Below are positions 20,561-33,210 of a DNA stretch of 64,000 nucleotides, one piece after another. The notes under the pieces are model-generated. The model had not been told where the DNA came from and did no database searches. It was given only the letters and a program-made list of their open reading frames with translations. The stretch is from Dermanyssus gallinae (lineage: Eukaryota; Arthropoda; Arachnida; Mesostigmata; Dermanyssidae): NCBI GenBank assembly GCA_003439945.1, contig QVRM01006119.1:1-64000 (forward strand). The letters run 5' to 3'. The number at the start of each line of letters is the position of its first letter. Within the stretch, counting starts at the first letter, position 1. The position numbers and the translations under genes are program-made.

Positions 20561-23500
20561 GGTCTCCGGCTGTCCGTCGTACCCAGCTTCGGTGAGCGAA
20601 CACTCTTCTGCTTAATGCCAGGAACAGTATTGCCTCTAGGGGAAACGTCTACCGCGGCTGGCAACCCGGCGGCACTCGAAGGTAAGTCACCACCACCTTC
20701 CGACGCATCCATCGTCGCGCTAGAGCTCGAGTAATCTACATGTCTAGCGAAAGTTGGCCCGCTACATTACACGGTGTTACCGACTACACGCAAATTTCAC
20801 CGCAGCCTAGGTATATCTAAGCTATCCGGGGTTTTCCTCCGATTGGCCTCACGCAACGTTGCAGCACGAATGCGGGTGACGAACACCACCTTCATCTATT
20901 AGAATTATTAGCCAAGCTGTGGGTAAGCGTCATTTCCTTTGATCTTGGCGGCATACGCAAGAGAACATTGTATAAGAGAAGCGTGAGCACCTGTCGACAC
21001 GCACATGTAAGATTTGCTGATGACTCACATATGGTTACCAACATTTAACGTTAGATACATTCCGACGTCTGAAAATGTTGTCCGCTAGAGCTTTTTCGCC
21101 GCGATCAGTTCCCGGTGGTTGTGCGGCTTAGAAACGAATGCCGCCAAAGGCGTTTAGTGACATATGCAGGAGATACTACCTGTGCGTTTCACGCTGAAAT
21201 GCGGATTCTCATAAAGATGTACCGCCTTGCCCGTCTTTCACTAGTTGCTTAATGGATGCGACTTAGTCTTCGATACATGTATCGCACGCTCAAACCGGCG
21301 AAAAGTTTGTGACAGTGTTATTTTAATTTACCACTAGCCGCTGAAATGTTCGAAAGCGTTGGAAGTTTCGCCGTGTCACACGTCAGTGAGCGGCTATAAC
21401 GGCGTACTCTAGCGTCTCCATCGATACCTCACCGTGCGTGTCGCCTGTTGGAGGGTCTCAACTATCGCGACCTATATACAACTACAGCGTACAGTGTCGT
21501 GCGCTTGTGCTAAGACTCTTACCCTTATTATTTTAGTCCTCTCCATCGTACCGACGGAGACAGAGAAAGCTAAACAAAACAAACTGTTGTAGACGAAAAG
21601 GTCGAGGTGAGCCACAGGCTTGCTTCTGTCTGTAGGCACGTGCAAGGTAACCGTCCAAGACACAGTCTAGCCCTTTCTTGTGTCGTTGTTAGAAATAGAG
21701 CTTGTAAGGCATACATCGTGTTAAGGGATTGAATAATTGCTTCGTAAAATGTCGCGCTAGGTGATTCGATTAGCAATATACGAGTATGATTGTTTATAGC
21801 AATAAATGAGTATGAAAAATACGAGAACAATCGTTTACAGCCCATTATATCGTAAATAAATGTATTCTTATTTTGACAAGTATATGTGCCTCTAACCCAA
21901 AGCTTTATATTGGTCGCTTCTACTGAGACAATGCCGCGCTGCTATCTAATGGCCGATTATGGCCGCAAGGGCTAGTATAACTGATTATAAGCCAAACGCT
22001 TGCACGATAAGTGCGTTTTAATTGGTTAGATAATACCTAAATCTATTTCTATAGAACGTGAGGCGGCTCTAGTCAGCCGTCAGATTTGATTCTCTACATC
22101 AGACAAAGCCATTGGCGTTGTTTAAATGTAGGATGTATGCTCTTATGTATTGCAAATCCGTAGTAAAGCGTAAAATGTCTTACTTATAAAAAAACTAATA
22201 ACATCTAGCACGCAAATACAAATTTGTAAAAGAAGAAGATTCGTTACACGTGTTTTAAATAGACAAGTACTGTAATTAGGATTAGAAAAGTACAAAGACT
22301 TGGAAACGTGATGCAATCGAAATATTGAAATACCTAAAGCACGCCCTATAATAGACTTCTACAAACACACACGTATCGGCAGGTTACCTAAATATAATGA
22401 GAGTTAGAAACGCCCAAGTCGAAAGTCGATCACATTTCCCAAATACCTCTCAGTGTCGCTCGGATGTTGGCTTTTTTATCATATACACATGTTTTCAAAT
22501 AGACTAGTTCTGTAGTTAAGACTGAAGAAGTAAAAAAGTAGCCGGCAATCGATGACACATGACTACTACCCCGAAGCTCTACTCTGAACGCAATTGATAC
22601 AGTGTATGCTACGAGTACTACCTTCAAGTGCCGTCAATCACTAATTCCGACTATTATTTTGCTTACACAGGAAGGCGATTTTACGATTTTAGCAGCCTGC
22701 ATCAGACGGAGAGTGTATCATTTGAAACAGTATCTGACAGGCAAACACATTGTTTGCAAAGTTACGCAAAAACTTAAGGAACAAAAATCATTGGTTGTAA
22801 GTCGTGATGGCGAGTCGCCGACGAGCGCACAAACTCCGGCGTCTTCCTACTCGGCACGCTTGGCCAACAGTGGCTTGTATTTGCGGGCCAATTATATGAG
22901 GGTTTCAGCGACGTGTCTAAGAGATTTATAGAGTGCATGGCCGATCGAACAGACTAGGTGCTTTTCCTATATATAACACATTGCTGACAGAGCTGATTGG
23001 TATAACTGTCGTTGCAGCGTCCTGCACTGGTAGCGCCGCTCTAGAGTTTGTTGTTCAGTAGGATCTAGCATTTGAGCTCTTACCAGCCCTGTCAAATGTT
23101 CCTAGATAGTATACTGTCGTACCACTGTAGGCGAAGCCTGAGCGCTGGCATGTAGACAATTTCTAAGCGAACCTCACCCACGTCGGCAAAAGGCGGTGTG
23201 ACGGTGGTGGCACAGCCTTAGCGTTGTCATCCGGACGGCAGTTATGAGGGTCGCCAATAGATTCTTGTTCATATCGCACAGATACAGATCTACACGTACA
23301 GTGCAGCGTGCAATCATCAGATGCGTACAGCTTGCAGTGTTCCTGTAACTGCGGCGCGCGATTATAAAAGCAAACTTGTAAAATTTTATCAGCGATCGTG
23401 TTGGGTGCACTGGTGAGAAATCGTTAGAAGTAGAACAATAGATAGTAGTAGTAGCATTAGTCCTAGAATATCGGGCATTTCATGCACAAGAGAAGCAAGC

Positions 23501-23700
23501 AGGCCAAGCGGGGGACGGCCTGGGCCACGTTTTTAAGGCCACGGGCATTAATAAAGTCGACTTACTTGTTCACTTCAACCCGACGCGTGTGGTTCAAGCA
23601 GGTAAACGCGGTAGGAATAGTGCGTGGCTCGAGAGCGGGAGTGTTTCCTTACACAAGGACAACCACACAAACTCTCTGCTCCAACCAGGAGTCGTTGAAG
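20561..23700. other. Unassigned sequence
   Basis: No domain-bearing ORF, no clear repeat. 20.6-21.5 kb is moderately GC-rich and the remainder AT-rich. I see nothing that I can name. Confidence 0.4.
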
Positions 23701-23762
23701 TTGTAGTAATAGTAGTAGTAGAAGTCGTCGTCGTCGTCGTCGTAGTAGTAGTAGTAATAGTT
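23701..23762. repeat. (GTA)n/(GTC)n trinucleotide repeat
   Basis: Runs of GTA, then GTC about six times, then GTA again, with an ATA interruption at each end. Confidence 0.9.
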
Positions 23763-23909
23763 ACAAGGCATCACGATGTGCCAGTGTGAACAAGTCGTCC
23801 GCTACAACGTTGGCCTGGTAGCCGGGGACCGAGGTTGCTGGTTGCGGTATAGATTGCACTGATGCTTGTCTGGCGGGGCACGATTTGAACGGTAATAGCA
23901 CAAGCGTTA
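23763..23909. other. Short unique spacer between trinucleotide repeats
   Basis: No gene or repeat recognised. Confidence 0.4.
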
Positions 23910-24132
<223 letters not shown>

Positions 24133-24390
24133 AAAGGCGAGTCACGAGGACAGACGCGCACACAGACGGCATCTTCGTTTGTCGTTTGCGCCTGCGTTCA
24201 GGCAAAGCAACACACGAAAAACGAAGACGAAAACCAACTACTACCTTATCGCGCTTGCCTCGGGCCAGTTGGCTGGTGGGGCAGTTCGGCAGCGGGCAGG
24301 CCACACTTCGTACGACACAACGCCTTCGGCGGCCTCCGGAGATGGCAGGTCTTTGTGAAAAACCGCGGCGGCGATAGGGAGAGAAAGAAA

Positions 24391-24412
24391 GGGGGGAGGG
24401 GGAGGGGGAGGA
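24391..24412 (+). other. G-quadruplex-capable G runs
   Basis: G6, G5 and G5 runs separated by single A, followed by GAGGAG. The sixteen Gs can be split into four or more G3 tracts. It lies in a GC-rich patch (23.5-24.75 kb) that may be a promoter or 5' UTR. Confidence 0.6.
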
Positions 24413-24830
24413 GACGCCGGGAAACGCAGCGAGCGTCGAATACCGCCGCGATGAGGTAACGCCAGCGATATCTATCTCCGATGTAGTAGAAGATGCAGAA
24501 AATGAAGAAGACGATCGGACGTAGTAGTAGGTATTCACTTTATATGTACACACACACACACACGTACACTAATGGAACTAGTAAGTGTTCACTATGCGCA
24601 AACTAAACAACCTACGAGTGGGTAACGCGTCGATTGCGGCTCGACACTCCGACGGACATGCGGCGGGCAGAAGACGAACACATGTTCAACTCAGTTAGTT
24701 CTCTTGGCGCAGCAGACGCAACAAGCTGGCGGCCGCACGAGTTGGCATTCGTTCTCCGTACGCTCCGAGCTTATAGTGACAACGGTCGTTGTCATATATA
24801 TATTATAAACAAAAAATATATATATATATG

Positions 24831-25188
24831 CAGGGTTAACTGTAACCGTATGTAGCTATTTTAGGGTTTGGTAGAACTTGACAAGAAAATATTTTTCCTA
24901 AGGAAGGAGGGCGCGAAAACGTATTGTTTAGAATTAAGGATTAAATTTTCAAATGTAGTTATTCTGTCTTTTTTTTCTCCTACATGATTGTGTAAATTTT
25001 TCGTTTGCAAGAGAACCAGTCAACTCTCAAAGGAATCTGAGTGACTTGTCAAGTACGTCATGCAGCACCATTACCTGCTGCATTACGTAGTTGACGCACT
25101 GTTAAGTGAGAAAATGACGAACAATAAATTTGCTATTGCCTGAGAGTCAGCCTAACTTGCGGTGGGTGTCATTCAAATTATGGAACCT

Positions 25189-25224
<36 letters not shown>

Positions 25225-25225
25225 C

Positions 25226-25256
<31 letters not shown>

Positions 25257-25471
25257 CCTGTATGATCAATACATTTGTGCATTGGCTGGTTCTCTCGCAA
25301 AAGTAAAGTTTGCACAACTGTGTAAGAGAAAAAAGGCAGAAGAACATTTTTTCTAAATTTCAACCTTACTCCTAAACAAGACATTATTGCTCCCTGCTTC
25401 TATTGGGGAAAAAATATTTCTTGCTAGATTCTACCAAACCTTAAAATAAGAATATACGGGTATGATAGACC

Positions 25472-25474
<3 letters not shown>
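24831..25474. mobile_element. Foldback MITE family 1, copy b
   Basis: Starts CAGGGTTAACTGTAACCGTATG, preceded by TATATATG, and ends ACGGGTATGATAGACCCTG before TATATA. Both arms carry the GGTTTGGTAGAACT / inverse motif of family 1 but are more diverged than the 44-49 kb copies. It contains internal (TA)n at 25195-25251. Confidence 0.75.

Positions 25475-25475
<1 letters not shown>

Positions 25476-25529
<54 letters not shown>
25476..25529. repeat. (TA)n microsatellite
   Basis: Follows the right end of the MITE directly, consistent with expansion of the TA target duplication. Confidence 0.9.
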
Positions 25530-25659
25530 TCGTATATATATACATATAGATGCAGTGTGATAGTTCTAGTAGTGATAGTGACTTGCCGCGACCACCATCG
25601 AGATACGCAGAAACTTTATACAGACTGCAAGGTGTGCTCTCGACTTTGCCCACGCAAAC

Positions 25660-25735
25660 CTAAAAAACAATAGACTTTAATCACGGGTATTATGATGCCG
25701 ACAACATCGGTACCGATTCCGGCACTGCCCGTCTG
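25660..25735. repeat. Unknown interspersed repeat, family 3, fragment
   Basis: Contains GGGTATTATGATGCCGACAACATCGG, close to the block at 9450-9480. The stretch of similarity is short. Confidence 0.5.
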
Positions 25736-27425
25736 AAACTTTCATCAAATATATAAAGCTAATTTAAAAGAGATGGAGTAAAACACCTATGTAGCGACGC
25801 CGTCCGTGTATGTAGTCACATGTGTGAATTTTTTAAACAGTATTTATTCGTACGTGCTATGCTAGGCTTATATGTACATATAGCTTTCTAAGGCTTTATT
25901 AAATTGTATTTTTTTCTCACGAGTGCTACATGCTGCTTGCCTTTCGGGGCCATGTAGAGTTTCTAGTTGGCACAACACAAAATCAGGTCATTGGTTGAGT
26001 TTGCTCAAGCATCTAATGCTCGACGTGTCCTGCATATGACATCTACCTGGGCCCTTGTTGTTGTTGTTGGAACTGATGTCTGGTAGCCATGAACGCGTTT
26101 TTCCCCGCACTTGACAATATTAGGTGCGAACGGTAGCGGAACGGAACTGAGCGGGCCTTATTCTTTCAAGTGTAGCTCTCATGGCCTCGGTGTAGCGTGC
26201 TGTATCTCGACGGTACACATGCAAGCAAGACTGACTGAGATCTTGTTTTGACGGCGGCAAGGTTTGTCCTAGTAGCAGTGCAAGCGTCAGTGACCGACAA
26301 ATATATATATATATATATGACTTGACCATAGAAGTCGAGGAGGAGGAGAAGGAGAAGAAACGACGTCTTCTGCGAAAGACACCCGGAGACGGAGATACGA
26401 GGCAACACCCATACACGCTCACGTTCAGCTACCAGCGACGTCGCGTCAAGAAGGAATATTAAATTCTGAACCTGCCGAGGAGGGACAGGCGGAACGGTCT
26501 GTAGGTTCTGCCGTAGGGAAACCCGGCAGATCCAGCTTTACCTCTAAGAAGAAGCCACTACTTGCTGCTGCTGCCAGGGTTGTCAGGAAGCAGCACGCTC
26601 CAAGTGGCTGCAGGACACGCATGTGTCGAGTGGTAAAAACTAACGGACACCTCGCCCACTGACGGCCCAAATCACGAAAGTCAAAGCGACAACAACAACG
26701 ACAACAATGACGGGCACAGCCAAAGTTACTCGGGCACTTTCATCTTGTTTCTCCCTTCCTTCGACGCCAGATCAAGCTCGGGACAGCGCGACTATAAGGG
26801 ACGCAGTCGTGGTTGCGTTTTAGTCCCGTAGTACTAAGCAGGTGAAGTAAAAATGCCCGCTGAATAGACAAATGCTGCCACGCGGATATGCTGAATTGCA
26901 TCTTATAGCTAACGAGAGGCTTAAGATATATACAAATTGTATTTTTCGTTGCGCAGAACTATGTCATGCACATGTATAAACATAATGGACCATTGCGAGC
27001 TGCATCGTACGAGACACGTATGTTCCAAGTAGAGACGTGTGTCAAATGGTCTCTGAAAATAAACCCCAAATCATTTTCCGTTAGTAAAGCAATTAGCACT
27101 TGTCACCACAAGCAGAGATTTGCTTATCTGTTCCATGCTAATATCTTTCTGTCTCTGATGCTAGACTGCAGCCGGATCTATTGGTAATGGTTAGAGAAGT
27201 GGTAGTGAGGAATTGCCATGCTCAAAAATTCTGCCGTAAACGAAACACATATAGTCGTAACCGGAAGGAATCCCCAGCTGCGTAGGTTTATAAGTGTCAA
27301 TATTGCAAGTGGTTGGTAAATATGTCAAGCGTAATCGACTGCAGCCGACTCAAAGGCGTTAAAAAGGACGCAGGTTCAAATGAAAAGGTATAAAATGACA
27401 CTGTGAGTACAATTGAAATATTTAT
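25736..27425. other. Unassigned sequence
   Basis: Includes a small (TA)n at 26299-26319 and a GGA/GAA-rich run at 26337-26360. The ORFs here lack recognisable domains. Confidence 0.4.
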
Positions 27426-27657
27426 CCAATTAATGGAGTTAACCCTTAGTTTACCTCCGCTGGTGGGGCTTACGCAGGGCCGCCACGATGCCATCAATGA
27501 TATCATCGGACGCGTTTTTAGGCAAGAAAGCTACCGGGTCACGCTGGAGCCTAGTGGACTGCTGAGGGACGGCAGGCGTCGACCGGATGGCCTGGGACCA
27601 TAATCGGCCGCTTTAAATACCATCCTCGTCAAACTAAGGGTTTACTCCATTGATTGG
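27426..27657 (+). mobile_element. 27-bp inverted repeats bounding an RLE-domain fragment
   Basis: Arms at 27426-27452 and 27631-27657 are reverse complements with 25 of 27 bases matching. Between them, on the plus strand, lies a Dong-like endonuclease fragment: LTQGRHDAINDIIGR, RVTLEPSGLL and RRPDG, closely matching the C-terminal domain of the LINE at 60.35-60.85 kb. The flanking sequence on the right is the N-terminal part of the same kind of LINE in the opposite orientation. It could be a small inverted-repeat element that captured a LINE piece, or an inversion between the arms. Confidence 0.6.
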
Positions 27658-28256
27658 ACCGTAAAATGTATCTGGGCTGCAATCGTGTCGTCGGAAGACA
27701 ACATTCTTATGGCGCTCCGCACATTAAAATCCCTGGAGAGCTTGTGAGCAGCAATTTGAGCGCGGGCTATATCCGTCATTACACGTTTGCCTCGACCCTC
27801 AGCTTCTACGCGATTGGAATCTGCACCTCCGAAAAGAGCCACCTTTTCCCTGACCACGCTGGCCAGGCTATAGCCTCGTAGAGTTTCTTTGTCAACATGG
27901 AGGACTTTTGGAGCAAGGGTGAGCAGCGCGGTCCAGCTCGTTTTGTCATTATTTTCCTCGACATCTTCTAGCAGACGATGGAAGAGCCTCCGCAGAGGGA
28001 TTCTGACTCCCTTTGGAATCCTGCGCAACACCTTGCATATCATCTTGGCGTTGGCTAGTAACCGGTGAAGAGGAGAGCGAGAAGAGGGCAGTAGGTGTTG
28101 GCTAAGTGACGGCCCTCCATTCACTGGCGGTTAGCTAGCAGGCTTAGAAGAAGGTTCTACTAGCGAAGCACGAGGAGAAGGCATCGGCCGTAAGATTCTG
28201 CTAGTAGTGGCAGCGGCCTGCTGAAGCGCTGTACTTCCACTAAACTGTACAACAAA
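27658..28256 (-). mobile_element. Dong-like LINE, N-terminal fragment
   Basis: The 160-codon frame at 28124-27642 matches the LINE at 61.6-63.2 kb over its N-terminal region: KLLANAKM/RLLANAKM, KVLRRIPKG, SWTALLTLAPKVLHV, and EAEGRGKRV with RAQIAAHKLS. Homology extends upstream in another frame (ALQQAAATTSRI) right up to the (TAA)n at 28257. The zinc finger and the RT are missing. It is therefore truncated on both sides: at the 5' side it abuts (TAA)n and at the 3' side it abuts the inverted-repeat unit. Confidence 0.8.
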
Positions 28257-28278
28257 AATAATAATAATAATAATAATA
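28257..28278. repeat. (TAA)n microsatellite at LINE 5' junction
   Basis: About seven ATA/TAA units starting exactly where the Dong-like similarity stops. Dong of Bombyx is known to insert into TAA repeats. Confidence 0.85.
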
Positions 28279-31249
28279 GCAGAAGAACCATTTAAGTATG
28301 CAGTGGCCTACCTCAGCAAGGATAATAAAAAATATCGCGACCAGTTTACAGTTTGTTAAAACAGCCTTTCCGAGTAGCGCGTTTGCCTGCTGTGTCAGCG
28401 CATGGCAGTAAGACGGCCTTTGCTCTTATTAGGTAGCCGCGTTGACGATCACGACCGCCATCATGGAAGAAACTAACGACGTGTTCTACAAACCTCAGCT
28501 GTACTAAACACAGCCGTAAGGTCAAATCAGGGGCGGATGGTCAATTAAAAGTTTCAAGCCCCGGTTATTGCTCACCCAGTTTGTCAACCAAGACGGCGCC
28601 AATACGGACTTATACTTTTATAGCTCTCATAATGGCCGTTGCGTTTGCTCTTTAAATGTCAAGCGGCGTAAGCAGTAAGCGGGTCAGGTGACATGAAGGA
28701 ATTGTGTAGGTCGTGTCATTTGCCTACTCTGTCGTCGCCAGTGCTTGGTCGTCGTGGGTGGCCTCTAAGAGAGTACTCGAGCGGTGCTAACTTGAATGAC
28801 TCCCTACTTCTAAAATAGACAATGAAAATCAAACCGTAGGCATGACATTTGGGCGGATCTAAGCGCTCAGCTAAGGTATCGTTGACCTCGATATGACTTG
28901 GATACCTTTCTAAACTCACGCTGCAAGATGAACCTTGTCCTCTGTGGCGGTCGATCCCAACACCGCCGACCTCTTGACGTGTTTTATTTAACGAATGGGT
29001 TCCACTTAAGTTTAGCCGTTGCCTCTGACAGAGAGCGCCACCTTACAATCGAGTAAACGCCTCTCTTATAAAAATAAAAAGGAGTGGTTTACAAGCCAAG
29101 CCAGCTGTAGGACTAAAGAGGAAATTGTGTTATTATGCTTTTTGGGACAATGTTGTAGCGAGGGGAGATTAATTTGGTGGATTGAAATAGCCATACAGTA
29201 CAGCGCGTATTGCTGACGTTACTGGCAATACTGAATTGTTTGTACATATGTTTATGCTTAATGAAAGTTCAACAATAAATAAAAAGATAGCTATGTGTTA
29301 AATGAAAAGTTGTTTAACGGCTCTGTGCGCGCGACTCCTTTGAAGGTGAGCACAGATAGTTTCCCAGAGCGTCTATCAGATGTCCAGAAATGGTGCCCAA
29401 TGTTTGTCTGCTGAACCCGAATGTATGGCTTGTGGATTCTTGATAACATATTACCTAACACGATCTTGCTAAAAACTAAGTGGGTTTTAATTTGGTGCAT
29501 AAAATAAACACTTTAATTAAAATCGGCTCTGACGTGAAGTTTCCGCTCATGTACAATGTGTCAGCGTTGCCTGTATAATCGTAGTCTCGGTTACAATAGC
29601 CCACATTTTAGCAAATGGGTTGGTTGCATAGACTTCTCTGCACATTAACAAGCGCAACACCGAGGACGGTCCGCTGCAACCTAATACAGCTCGGATCTAA
29701 TAAGGCAATAGGTTTTAGGGTAATCTGCGTATTGATATGAGTGATCGGCTGTCTAGCGTCACTCGCAGGGTCGCCATCTAGAGATGACAGACAGGCGGGG
29801 AGGCGAAGAAGTCCGCTTTGTCGTGACTGACTTCATCTCATGGGAACCTGATATAAAGATTGATTTAAAGTAAGGTGGAGCCGAGGCTCGCTTATTGCTG
29901 CTAGTGAGTATATATAAACGGAGCGGGAGTCACAAGAGATAGCCAATATCTACTACTGACGACAATTATTTTGGTTTGCGTATAATGCGGAACGCACGCA
30001 CTCACTTAGGCATGTCATAAGAACCGCAAGCGTTTTAAGGCATGTAAGTCTCCCTTAAGTCCTTGACGAATCGATGTGACTGCCTTAGACATGTCTTAGA
30101 CATACTAGTTTGTCTATAACGGCCTCTCAGAAAAGGACTGCTGACAGCCATGGACGTACGATATCCTAAAGGAAAGATCGGCGTCTGTCTGACGTAAACT
30201 GGGCAGGACATGAACAACGAAGAATTTAATTGCGATAATAAACGTGTGTGTTAATAGGGCAGCCAGAGCAAATACGGAGAGTATTTATAGCGTTGTCACG
30301 AACACTTTCCTCATTTGAGAGTAAGTAAGATCGACCACAATAGACTCGCTATGAATTACGAGCCAGCTAGGGCTCCTCTAAAGCTGGGCGAACTTTAGTG
30401 GGATTTCTGCTAAAGCTTTCAAGGGCATATGCCTAATTATAATCTATAATTATATTCAAAACGAAGATCTGAGATCACCTTAAAGCTTTCGTCGGCACCG
30501 ATAACAATAGAACACCGGTCATCACTCTACCTTCCATCTTCACCACGCCCTCTTGCAACTGAGACTTCCGGATTTATGTTCTACATCTCCTGTAATAGGC
30601 AACCGATTATCAAAAGCCGATCTTTGCCGCCAAGGTAAGCTATATGCGATTACTGAACGCGCTGTAGCACGCTACAATGACAGACTTTGAGAGTTGGCCC
30701 GAGTTGCGGCGAGGTGGTCATGCTTGCTACTATTGCGGCAGGGTTTGGGTAGATTACCACAATGACTGAAATAGCGTGCCCTCCTGTAGTGGAGGCAGAG
30801 CGAAGAGCTTTCTGTCTCTACCACGAACCTGGGAAAAACCTGGCCGCTCCGACCTTGTAAAGCCAATCGGCGCACATAGTTGGCGTCTATTAGCTAGGTC
30901 TGTGGGAATATTTTCTTCCTTTAATTCACGAGCATTAACTTCCCCGCGTATTCTAGTAACGTAGCCTAAATTATGATAATACCAACAGATCTGTTGCAGT
31001 TCTGAAGGCGTAAGATACATTTTAATGCGGCGTCTCTCGTATAAGGAAAACACACGTTTACTAGTTGGCTGGTCGCTTAAACATGATTACATTCACATTT
31101 CCAGTCCTGCGTGTGGACTAGACGCCGGATTTCAGTAGACGTATACAAAGGAAGTTCTCTTTTATTTGGGCTCGCACAAACTATGCATTTCTATTTATGT
31201 TTCTTGTATACTTGATCGTATGTCTCATTTCCTTATCTCAGAACCTGGA
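28279..31249. other. Unassigned sequence
   Basis: AT-rich with only short ORFs. No transposon ends, RNA genes or domains were recognised. Confidence 0.4.
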
Positions 31250-31575
31250 ATATGTGCCCCACCGCCGCCATTTGCGCCTATTCTCGCAGTACACAACATC
31301 GTAGATCTACTAATATACTGGCAGCTCCGATAACTCCTACATCGTGGGAGTACTCATACAATGTCCTGACGTCATTGGCGTCTCCCTCTATAGTTTACCC
31401 AAACACCCACTCAGAGGTTATGGTTATTTTTATCCACTGTGCTTTTGCCTGTTGTTGTGTAGTATGAAGAGGCTATACGAGTGGACTATTTCGTTGGCGT
31501 GTATATGTGAAAGCGTGTTGCCTCATTTAGTGTTCGGCGCTGTAACAAACGCACCAAATGCTGTTTAGGTGTCAC
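31250..31575 (+). repeat. Unknown interspersed repeat, family 4, copy 1
   Basis: The part at 31425-31568 matches, in reverse complement, 34914-35045: shared blocks include GAGTGGACTATTTCGTTGGCGTGTA versus AATGGACTATTTCGTATGCGTGTA and a shared GCACCAAATGCTG-like end. The second copy lies downstream of a LINE RT relic on the minus strand, so this may be a LINE 3' end. Confidence 0.6.
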
Positions 31576-31756
31576 TGTGATAATATCCATTGTGATTACT
31601 TATTGTGTAAAGTGCTTATACAAAGCATTTCTTCGATTGCCTAGTGTGATTTTCTGCTTCGTTGTTTAATTCATTTTATTTCAACATTTTTTTTATCTAC
31701 TAACAACTTAATCGTTGTAAAATGCAGTTCCGTGGAAAAACACGTTTGAAATTTCG

Positions 31757-31758
<2 letters not shown>

Positions 31759-31790
<32 letters not shown>
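31759..31790. repeat. (TA)n microsatellite
   Basis: Pure TA run. The following 250 bases (31791-32040) contain nothing recognised. Confidence 0.9.
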
Positions 31791-31792
<2 letters not shown>

Positions 31793-32039
31793 AGAACACA
31801 CATAGAACAGTCCGTCGGTTAGTGAGCTCAACTCTAATCAGCGGAAAATAATTGAGGCGAGCAAGCGCTTGTCAATTAGTGCTATCTGCAACTGTGATAG
31901 CGTGCTGTTTGACCTTGACCGTGTTTTTGGCAACAAAAAACAATACATTCGAGTGACAGAGAGGTGTTTAAACGAATTAAATTCAAAAAGAAAGTGATGT
32001 AAATGGGTGGTGTATTTATAAAATAGATGTCTGAATTGA

Positions 32040-32268
32040 CCAGAATAATAAACCGGTGGAACTTTTAGATTTTTTTAAAAGATTTTCCGTAAGGCTATTG
32101 CCCGTGTACGGTTTTTTAATGGCAGGGCTAATTTTAATTCACTCCGGCATTTACCTTGTCTAAATTGGAAACCATGCAAACAAATTTAAGAATGGCCGGT
32201 CTGGGTCTCGAATCCAGTCCTCCCGAATGCAAGGCAAAGGCTTTGCCACTAAGCCATTTTGACTATAT
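32040..32268 (-). mobile_element. tRNA-derived SINE candidate
   Basis: On the minus strand there is a pol III box A (TGGCTTAGTGG, 32256-32246) and box B (GGATTCGAGACCC, 32215-32203) at normal tRNA spacing. The D arm (GCTT/AAGC) and a T arm (CTGGA/CCCAG) can form, and the anticodon loop CTTGCAT would carry TGC. However, the anticodon stem is weak and no acceptor stem pairs. A non-tRNA tail of about 150 bases ends in an AT-rich stretch (AAAATCTTTTAAAAAAATC). This is what a tRNA-derived SINE or old tRNA pseudogene looks like; no second copy was seen here. Confidence 0.55.
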
Positions 32269-32271
32269 ATA

Positions 32272-33146
32272 CAGGGTGTTTGGAAATATTTTTTCGCCGT
32301 AGTAGGGATTTGTAGAGCCTGTTAAAGCAAATATTTTTTCCAATAGAACATGGTCTCTGAGAAGCCTTGTTTCGGAATGAGAGTGAAATTACTACAATTT
32401 GTGACATTAGTGTTGTTGCCCAACATAGGAGCGTAAAATGTGCTGTTGTGAGACAACCAGTCCTCCTAGGCAGAAACATGTAAGGCTGGTCAGAAGATAC
32501 GACATGGTCGTTTAGAAGAGATTTTGCAAAAAATTAAGTTCATTATTAACTTTCACGCCAAATACCTCAAAATCATTACGCTACGGCCACTCACGGCGCC
32601 TTAAACTAACATATTCATACAAATGCGCATTTCATGATGATCATTTTGGCACCAAACTTGTGGCAACGCGAGCCGTGGTTGCGGAGTAATTACGATTTTT
32701 TGGCCAGATGTCGAGATTGAGTGCATCTGAACGGCTAATCCACTAACGGCGCTCAAAACTGAACGTGTCAGTTTTGAGCGCCGTTAGTGGTCGTAGGGTA
32801 ATGATTTTGAGGTATTTGGCGTAAAAGTAATAATGAACTTCATGTTTCGCAAATTCTCTTCTAAACGACCGAGTCGTATCTCCTGCCTAGTCTTATATAT
32901 ATCGAAAGAAGCAGAATTTTCTTAGGTCCACGACGGTGTGTTTCTGTCTAAGATGACTGGTTGTCTCGCAACAGCACATTTTATGCTCCTATGTCGGGCA
33001 AAAACACTAACTATTGCCACAAATTGTAGTAATTTAACTCTCATTCCGAAACAAGACTTCTCAGAGACCATGATCTATTGGAAAACATATTTGCTTTAAC
33101 AGGTTCTACAATTCCCTACTACGGCGAAAAAATATTTCCAAACACC

Positions 33147-33149
<3 letters not shown>
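32272..33149. mobile_element. Foldback MITE family 2, complete, palindromic
   Basis: The ends are CAGGGTGTTTGGAAATATTT and its inverse, flanked by TA. The terminal repeats are very long: GGCGAAAAAATATT, AGCAAATATTTTTTCC, GGTCTCTGAGAAG and TTTCGGAATGAGAG all recur inverted in the right arm. A central perfect 22-bp inverted repeat (32741-32762 and 32768-32789) with a 5-base loop closes the fold. Virtually the whole 878 bp can form one hairpin. There is no coding capacity, so it depends on another transposase. Confidence 0.9.

Positions 33150-33207
<58 letters not shown>
33150..33207. repeat. (TA)n microsatellite
   Basis: About 28 TA units expanded from the right target site of MITE family 2. 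Confidence 0.9.

Positions 33208-33210
<3 letters not shown>

Noticed and set aside
20561..23400. Possible host gene in the long unassigned stretch
   Set aside because: Only ORFs shorter than about 110 codons with no domain and no consistent strand bias.
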